A stretch of DNA of 64,000 nucleotides from CAWACP01 sp963780655. GTDB lineage: Bacteria; Acidobacteriota; Terriglobia; Bryobacterales; Bryobacteraceae. The notes under the pieces are model-generated. The model searched no databases, was not told where the DNA came from, and saw only the letters and a program-made list of their open reading frames with translations. Location: contig CAWACP010000007.1 in assembly GCA_963780655.1 (NCBI GenBank), positions 1 to 64,000 on the forward strand, written 5' to 3'. Within the stretch, counting starts at the first letter, position 1. Every line of letters starts with the position of its first letter. Shown in pieces: positions 58,976 to 64,000 of the stretch. Position numbers and translations under genes: made by a program.

Positions 58976-59151
58976 CACGATTCCCCCTCGGCATCCGGCC
59001 GAGCAGCGGTCCAATCGCGGCGAATTTCGCGTTTCCACTTTTCGCGCCGGATGCGGCTGCTTTCCTTCTTCGCGTCCCATCTGTAGCCCCAATATGCTCC
59101 GTTGCCGCGTTTCGGGCCGCAGTGTTCTGTTTTCTTTGCTTCGAAGCCCAT
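58975..59151 (-). CDS. Small basic protein (58 aa), conserved-looking
   Basis: Starts MGFEAKKTEHCGPKRGNG, continues AYWGYRWDAKKESSRIRR and ends DAEGES. The motif KKTEH(C/S)GPKRGNGAYWG followed by a lysine/arginine-rich helix is, from memory, a recurring small hypothetical protein in many bacteria. Its TGA shares bases with the ATG of the next gene (TGATG), so both are translated together. Function unknown. Confidence 0.6.
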   Translation of the reverse strand: MGFEAKKTEHCGPKRGNGAYWGYRWDAKKESSRIRREKWKREIRRDWTAARPDAEGES

Positions 59152-59162
59152 CAACGATACGC

Positions 59163-59192
59163 CTCCGCTCCCTCGCGGTCGCGGCTCGGAAA
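59163..59192 (+). repeat. 30-bp dispersed repeat, copy 2
   Basis: Identical over 30 bases to 19367-19396, in the same orientation, 11 bases upstream of the radical SAM gene's 3' end. Confidence 0.8.
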
Positions 59193-59202
59193 CACCTCAA
59201 CC

Positions 59203-60900
59203 CTACTGCACGATGCTGAACATCTCCAGCGATTCGGCGTCGGTCTCGGTCACCGGCGTGAGTGCCTGATCCATATAATCGCGCGCGGCGGGGTCGCGCT
59301 TCAGCCGGCGGCGAATGCCGTACAGGTGCACGATCTCGCGCGCCAGCCGCAGGTGCTTCCAGATCATCTCCCCGATATAGCGCGGATAAAACACCAGCGG
59401 GTTCTCGCGCGGCAGAGTTGGCCGGCGGTTCGTGCGCGATTTCAGACGTAGATAACCGCCCTGCAGCGGGTCGATGTTCTCCAGCACGATGCAGCCGTAA
59501 AACCACATCAGGAGGAACAGCATGTTGCCGGCGCTCATCCCGGGTGTTGCGGCCGCGCGGCGCATCAGCGTTTCCATGTGCTCGCGCGAATACCAGGAGA
59601 GCCACGAGTCGCGATACATGCGCTCCCACTCATCCGTGGTCATGCGCGCGTGCTTCACGGTCACGTGCTCGAGGTCGTACTTGTTCAGATCGGGATCGAG
59701 CCACGCGTCCGCCTGGTTCAGCTTCAGATGATCCTCGGAACCGGGCAGCGGCGTCAGGCAATGCGGCTCCAGAAGATCGATGGCCAGCTCGCGCTTGATG
59801 ATCTCGATGTCGTGACGCACCGATTCCGGGGTGTCGTTCGGGAACCCCACGATATAGCCGGCGAACACCGTCACCCCGGCGCGCTTCCATTCGAGCAGCA
59901 TGGTGCGGTACTCGGCAATCTTATTCTGCTTCTTGCGGCTGCCGATCAGGCTCTCCGGATGGATACTTTCGAGCCCGATGAACACGCGAGCCACGCCCGC
60001 CCGGCCGGCCTTCTCGATGAAGTGCGGCAGCCGGTGGCACATCGTGTCCACCTGAATTACGAACTTGATATTCAGGCGCTCGTTCTCGCGCATGGAAATG
60101 AGACGGTCGAAAACGGCCTCCCAGTCGCGGTTGCGCGCGAAGTTGTCGTCGGTGATGAAGAACCGATTGATGCCCTGCGCCAGGTTGCGGCGCACGATGG
60201 TCTCGATATCGTCCACTGACCGCCGCCTGCTCTTGCGCCCCTGCACGTTGATAATCGTGCAGAACGAACAGAGGAACGGGCACCCGCGGCCCGCGTCGAA
60301 GCTGGTCATGCGGCCGCCGGTTCGGCGGACGCGCCGCTCGGGCAGAAACGGAATCGGCGCGCCTTCGAGCGCGGGCAGGTCGTCCATGTAGTTGTAGAGC
60401 GGCTTCAGGGTGTCCAGGCAGGCATCCTTCAGAACCTCGTCCAGGCGGCCCTCGGCTTCGCCCGCAAACAGCGAGATGCCGAGGTCCATGGCCTCCTGCA
60501 GTTCGGGCGTGATCTCGGGCAGCATCGCCAGGCAGCCGGACACGTGAAAGCCGCCAATGCACACCGGTATTCCCGCGGCGCGCAACGGCCGCGCGATGTC
60601 CATGGCTCGCGGAAACTGATTCGACTGCACGCCAACCAGCCCCACCATGCCGCGCCCGCCGCGCAACCACCGGATGACGCGCTTCAGCGGAACCAGCGTG
60701 TTGGTCTCGTCGTAAGAGCGGACAACGATCTCGACATCGTCGCCGAGCACGCGCCGGTCATTGCAGTCGAGCGCCAGCCCGTAGAGGCAGGCGAGAGTGT
60801 TCGACGGGATGGCCGAACGCATCCACTGGACAACGTAGCCGTTGTCGTCATAATGCGACGGCTTCAACAGAACCAGCCGGAATTGCGTGTGTGCGCTCAA
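59203..60900 (-). CDS. B12-binding radical SAM protein
   Basis: About 565 residues. The N-terminal part (FRLVLLKPSHYDDNGYVVQW, MVGLVGVQSNQF, CIGGFHVSG) is a cobalamin-binding-like Rossmann domain. The radical SAM barrel carries the cluster motif GRGCPFLCSFCTI (CxxxCxxC) and NRFFITDDNFARN, VFIGLESIHPESL. The C-terminal 150 residues are unassigned. Enzymes of this class do methylations or ring rearrangements; the substrate is unknown. Start codons are uncertain: TTG at 60900 fits the family, and another TTG at 60990 would add 30 residues without family resemblance. Confidence 0.85.
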   Translation of the reverse strand: MSAHTQFRLVLLKPSHYDDNGYVVQWMRSAIPSNTLACLYGLALDCNDRRVLGDDVEIVVRSYDETNTLVPLKRVIRWLRGGRGMVGLVGVQSNQFPRAMDIARPLRAAGIPVCIGGFHVSGCLAMLPEITPELQEAMDLGISLFAGEAEGRLDEVLKDACLDTLKPLYNYMDDLPALEGAPIPFLPERRVRRTGGRMTSFDAGRGCPFLCSFCTIINVQGRKSRRRSVDDIETIVRRNLAQGINRFFITDDNFARNRDWEAVFDRLISMRENERLNIKFVIQVDTMCHRLPHFIEKAGRAGVARVFIGLESIHPESLIGSRKKQNKIAEYRTMLLEWKRAGVTVFAGYIVGFPNDTPESVRHDIEIIKRELAIDLLEPHCLTPLPGSEDHLKLNQADAWLDPDLNKYDLEHVTVKHARMTTDEWERMYRDSWLSWYSREHMETLMRRAAATPGMSAGNMLFLLMWFYGCIVLENIDPLQGGYLRLKSRTNRRPTLPRENPLVFYPRYIGEMIWKHLRLAREIVHLYGIRRRLKRDPAARDYMDQALTPVTETDAESLEMFSIVQ

Positions 60901-61099
60901 TACACCGACAGAGTAACGCAGTCGGCCGGGCGGCCGCCGATCAGATGCTTGCCGCGCTTTAGTGGTCCGCTTCTCTGAACAGATCAGCAACGAACCCTTG
61001 GCCTGAGAATAGCGCGGGTGCGTCGGTGGACGCGGCGGCGGTAGGCTAATCCGTTGGATTTGCGCGGTAGATTCCTTACAAGTTGTGGTGAATGAAAAA

Positions 61100-61169
61100 G
61101 ATCTCTTCAGCTTTGCGGCGCAGAAACGTCGGGAGCGGACGAATCTTCGTGCCGCAAGCTGAAGAGATC
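61100..61169. repeat. Inverted repeat of 19-20 bases
   Basis: GATCTCTTCAGCTTTGCGGC (61100-61119) pairs with GCCGCAAGCTGAAGAGATC (61151-61169), one unpaired T. It lies beyond the 3' end of the IS91-type transposase and might be its origin-end hairpin or a terminator. The rest of 60991-61445 shows no gene. Confidence 0.6.
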
Positions 61170-61445
61170 GCTCGGTGAACTAAACCGCCGGCGAACCGTC
61201 GAGGGTATGGGGATTGATTGGGCGGATCGAGGGGATTACGACAGGAGCGGGCGACGAGGCGGCTGGTGAGAGTGTCGCGCGGATGGCAGGAATGGGCGGG
61301 GATTCGGGTTTGGGCGCCGAAGTGGAAGCGGTGCGCGACCTGACGCCGATGGAACAAGCCTCCGGCCGCCTGGTGGGCACAGTTCGGGCGCAGGTGGCCG
61401 GAGTTGCGGCTGTCTCGTCATTCGGCGCAATAAGCAGGCGTTGCT

Positions 61446-62641
61446 TCACGAGGTATCCGGCGGCGGAACCGCCGGCCAGCGATAGCAGGGCAGAACGGCG
61501 ATGCGGATCATCGAACCAACGCCGCAGTGCGGACAACGGTGGATGTCTTGCTTCTCCAGGATCGCTTTCCTCATTTCCGCGCATTGGGCAGGCTGCGGTA
61601 AGAGTTGGCAGGCGCCGGTCAGGATGAGTCCGCGGCAGAACTCCAGTTTGTCCGTACGGTGGCAGTTGGCCAGAAGGCCGTAATGGCGGATGCGCTGGAA
61701 GCCGGGAGGCAGGGTATGAAGGAGAAAACGCCGCTGAAACTCGCCGGCGCCGATGGTCATGGTATTCAATTTTTTCCGGTGTTGGCTCCGATAGTCCTTC
61801 CACTGAAACGTTACCTGGCCGTCTTCGAGCGAGAGCAACCGATGGTTGGAGATGGCCACCCGATGCGTGTAGCGGCCCAGGTACTCCAACGCTCGTTGCG
61901 GACCGCCAAAGGGCGGTTTGGCGTAGACTACCCAGTCGCGGTCCGCGTGCGCGCGCAACAGTCGCTCGAAGGCGAAGGCATCGTGAAGCGGCTCGATGGA
62001 ACCGGGGAATCGGAGCTCGTTTCGATAGAAGGCGTCTTCCAGTTGTTCGAGGAAGAGGCGGCGAAACAGCTGGGAAAGCACGCGCACGGGAAGGAAGAAG
62101 CCGGGCAGGAGATCCAACGTTCGTGATCGGGCGAGAGACCGCCGCCGGGAATCACACAGTGCAGATGCGGATGATGCAGCAGGTTCTGTCCCCAGGTATG
62201 AAGGATGGCGAAGAAGCCGATTGCGGCGCCGAGATGGTTCCTGTCGGCTGCGATGGTCAGCAGCGTCTCAGCGGCGGCGCGGAACAGGATGCCGTAAACC
62301 GTCTCTTTGTTGTAGAAGGCGATCTGCGCCATCTGCTCCGGCAGCGTGAAGACCACGTGGAAGTATTCGACCGGCAACAGTTCTGCTGTCCGCGCCGCGA
62401 GCCACTTTGCCCTTTCCGCGTTCTGGCATTTCGGACAATGGCGGTTGCGGCAGGAGTTATACGCGTTGCGTGTAAAGTCGCAGCCGTCGCATTTTTCGAC
62501 GTGGCCACCGAGAGCCGCCGTGCGGCAGGTCTCGATGGCCCGCATGACGCGCAGTTGCTCGTAAGAAAGCTGGTGAGCTTCCCGGTAAGCGTCGCCATGT
62601 TGTCGAAAAATGCCGGCCACTTCGAAAGCGGGCCGCGGCAT
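61446..62641 (-). pseudogene. IS91-family (Y1/HUH) transposase, one frameshift
   Basis: The N-terminal zinc-finger region reads HVEKCDGCDF and CRNRHCPKCQ. The HUH motif is in HTWGQNLLHHPHLHCVIPGG. Near 62112 one base is missing (ERWISCP then GFFLPVRVLSQLFRRLFLEQ in the next frame). The tyrosine region LEYLGRYTHRVAISNHRLL and the C-terminal zinc ligands RCPHCGVGSM follow, ending at 61446. Apart from the shift it is complete. Confidence 0.85.
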
Positions 62642-62648
62642 TGCCGGA

Positions 62649-62861
62649 TTATTTCCGGGATTTCCGCTTCGGCTGCGCTGCCGGCGGCTTGACCCCCACA
62701 GAGTCGAGCGGACTCGGTGTGCCTGCGATCACATGGGCGGAGACCCTGGTGTAGCGCGCCGTGCTATCGATGCGGCTGTGGCCCAGCAGTACCTGGATGA
62801 CTCGCGTGTCCGTGCCGCCTTCCAGAAGGTGCGTGGCGAAGGAGTGGCGCCTATGCCGCAT
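62649..62861 (-). pseudogene. Tyrosine recombinase C-terminus, cut by a second element
   Basis: About 70 residues beginning at the catalytic HxxR region: RHSFATHLLEGGTDTRVIQV, then LLGHSRIDSTARYTRV with the final histidine and the tyrosine nucleophile, and a basic tail. The core-binding domain and the first catalytic arginine are missing. The cut lies inside the palindrome 62843-62878, so the inserted element, not decay, removed the rest. Confidence 0.8.
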
Positions 62862-62959
62862 GCGGCATAGACGCCACTATGCCGCTTCCCGAACTATGCC
62901 GCGTGTTAGCAGCCGCGCCGCCACTCGTGGGCATTTGAACGACGGCGACGCGGCATAGT
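62843..62959. repeat. Cluster of CTATGCCGC motifs and 36-bp palindrome (element end)
   Basis: The palindrome 62843-62878 pairs over 36 bases with one mismatched pair; its centre is CTATGCCGCATGCGGCATAG. CTATGCCGC recurs at 62877-62885 and 62894-62902, and inverted at 62949-62957; AACTATGCCGCGT (62892-62904) and its complement (62947-62959) form a 13-bp inverted repeat. The motifs lie between the cut recombinase and the start of the next one, so they are probable recombinase binding sites. Confidence 0.75.
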
Positions 62960-62984
62960 TGGACGTGCCCTGGCACTCTGAGAG

Positions 62985-64000
62985 AGTGATAGACCAACTT
63001 TTCACTTTCTCAAGCACGATTGAACGACTGCGCCAAGGGCCTTTGAATGAACACCTCGACGCCTATGCGACTGCTGTAGCCGATCAGGGCTACACTCACC
63101 ACTCCATCAAGCAGCAGATCGTCGTGATCGCTGATTTCAGCCGATGGCTGAATCGTAAACACATTGACGTCCGGGCTCTGGATAGCAAGGTTGTGGATCG
63201 CTTTCTGCGCCTTCGCCGTCGGCAGCAGCGGGTTCGCCGAGGCGATCCGAAGGCGTTGGAGCGGTTGCTGACCATGCTCCGCCAGATAGGCGTCGTGAAG
63301 GACCTGCCACCGGTCGCGGACACCGCCCAGTCCAGGATCGTCGGCGAGTTCCAACGCTACCTGTTGCAGGAACGCGGCCTGTCCCCTTTAACGCTGCTCA
63401 ACTACGTGCCCGTCGTGGAGCAGTTCCTGGCCGAGCGATTTCACAACAAGGCCCCGAACTTTACCATGCTGCGCGCAACGCACGTCACCGGATTCGTGAT
63501 GCGCCACGCACATCAGTTGAGTCCGGTGCGGGCCGGGTTGATGGTGACGGCGCTTCGAGCTTTCTTTCGCTATCTGCGACACAGCGGAGCAATCGCTACC
63601 GATCTTGCTGGTTGCGTCCCCACGGTCCCTAACTGGTCGCTTTCCACGCTTCCGAGGTTTCTGCCGGCTGCCATGGTGGAGCGTATTCTGAAGTGCTGCG
63701 ATCGAAAGACGTCCGTTGGCAGGCGCAACCATGCCATCTTGTTGCTGCTCGCCCGGCTCGGCCTTCGCGCCGGCGAAGTCGTTGGGCTGAGCCTGGACGA
63801 TATTGACTGGAGCACGAGCCAGATCACCATTCGCGGAAAGGGCGGGAAATCGGCCCAATTGCCGTTGGCCGAAGACGTAGGCGCCGCCCTTGCCGCCTAT
63901 TTACGTCACGACCGCCCGCGGTCGGCCACCCGCAGTGTATTCCTTCGCCATCGGGCTCCGTTGGTCGGTTTGGGGAACTCATCGACGATCTCCTCGCTCG
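62985..64000 (+). CDS. Tyrosine recombinase/integrase, runs off the window
   Basis: An open frame of at least 338 residues from the GTG at 62985 to the window edge. The N-terminal core-binding parts are LNEHLDAYATAVADQGYTHH and LQERGLSPLTLLNYVPVVEQ. The catalytic domain starts near 225 (LPAAMVERILKCCDRKT) and shows LLARLGLRAGEVVGL with the first arginine, and ITIRGKGGKSAQLPL with the lysine. HxxR and the tyrosine lie beyond the window. Such a long recombinase next to a palindromic end suggests the first gene of a multi-recombinase (RIT-like) element. Confidence 0.85.

Larger units (their letters stand above)
61446..62861 (-). mobile_element. IS91-type element with tyrosine-recombinase gene, truncated
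   Basis: The minus strand carries the end of a tyrosine recombinase and, seven bases later, an IS91-family transposase. This gene pair is a known composition for IS91-like elements in environmental bacteria. The recombinase is cut off at 62861 by the palindromic end of another element. IS91 elements lack inverted repeats, so I cannot place the left end; the hairpin at 61100-61169 may belong to it. Confidence 0.7.

Noticed and set aside
58532..59086. A plus-strand 184-codon frame
   Set aside because: It is antisense to the small gene and antitoxin remnant, with no recognisable features.
61180..61803. A 207-codon minus-strand frame overlapping the end of the IS91-type transposase
   Set aside because: Proline/arginine-rich shadow; the transposase C-terminus with its zinc ligands is in another frame.
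62851..62957. Repeated nine-base words at the right edge as a CRISPR array
   Set aside because: Units are short, in both orientations and irregularly spaced, with no cas genes; recombinase sites fit better.

Overview
The window looks like a chromosomal segment of a GC-rich acidobacterium, most like the Bryobacter/Solibacter group. The evidence is inference from gene content: serine/threonine kinases with TPR or WD40-type sensor domains, PEP-CTERM exported proteins together with an EpsB_2-type sugar transferase, a fused E2/E1 2-oxoglutarate dehydrogenase, many toxin-antitoxin pairs, orphan Rhs tips and several IS families. I could not run a homology search.

Left part (1-16 kb): an MFS sugar porter, a kinase-TPR sensor, a decayed AbrB/PIN module, the large Kgd-type dehydrogenase, a fatty-acid desaturase divergent from a GH15 glucoamylase, a wrecked ORF6N gene, a LytTR response regulator, inositol-phosphate synthase, and an intact IS4-family element with an 11-bp target duplication sitting inside a palindromic repeat. 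From 16 to 26 kb: a VapBC-like pair, rpsO-pnp, a membrane kinase with a beta-propeller sensor, a DUF1801 gene, a duplicated scrap of the pnp 3' end, a PEP-CTERM protein, a small exported barrel protein and a winged-helix/TPR regulator.

From 26.3 to 29 kb lies a visibly more AT-rich, tightly overlapping operon: a ParA-type ATPase, an unrecognised protein and a HEPN-like protein with an RHxxxH motif, possibly followed by a fourth small gene. Palindromic CCCCGG repeats precede it and an IS1595 transposase remnant lies beyond them. This is the best candidate here for an undescribed (perhaps defence) system. Next come an AraC regulator and aldo/keto reductase pair, then the clearest pathway: dapE-asd-lysC-dapB-dapA-dapD on the minus strand behind a lysine riboswitch, which makes the diaminopimelate/lysine route by succinylated intermediates. 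Palindromic repeats fill the asd-lysC and dapB-dapA gaps.

From 38 to 53 kb: ispG, tRNA-Gly(TCC), exported proteins, the polysaccharide sugar transferase, an Rrf2-iscS-iscA iron-sulphur operon, a kinase-like gene, an orphan S53 propeptide gene, DUF2239, a motB wreck, hemQ, and a TPR/PP2C pair that complements the kinases. Directly overlapping the PP2C stop is a chain of two orphan Rhs tips, each coupled to a small exported or lipoprotein partner (candidate toxin-immunity cassettes). An IS3 element follows, and then a second copy of the PP2C 3' end, so the whole block looks inserted.

Right edge (57.9-64 kb): a RelE-type pair, a small conserved gene followed by a chimera with a DUF1778 antitoxin remnant, a B12-binding radical SAM gene, and nested mobile DNA. 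An IS91-type transposase with an upstream tyrosine-recombinase gene has been cut by a second element, whose palindromic end and own recombinase run off the window. Dispersed palindromes and a 30-bp repeat (identical at 19.4 and 59.2 kb) mark many intergenic gaps.
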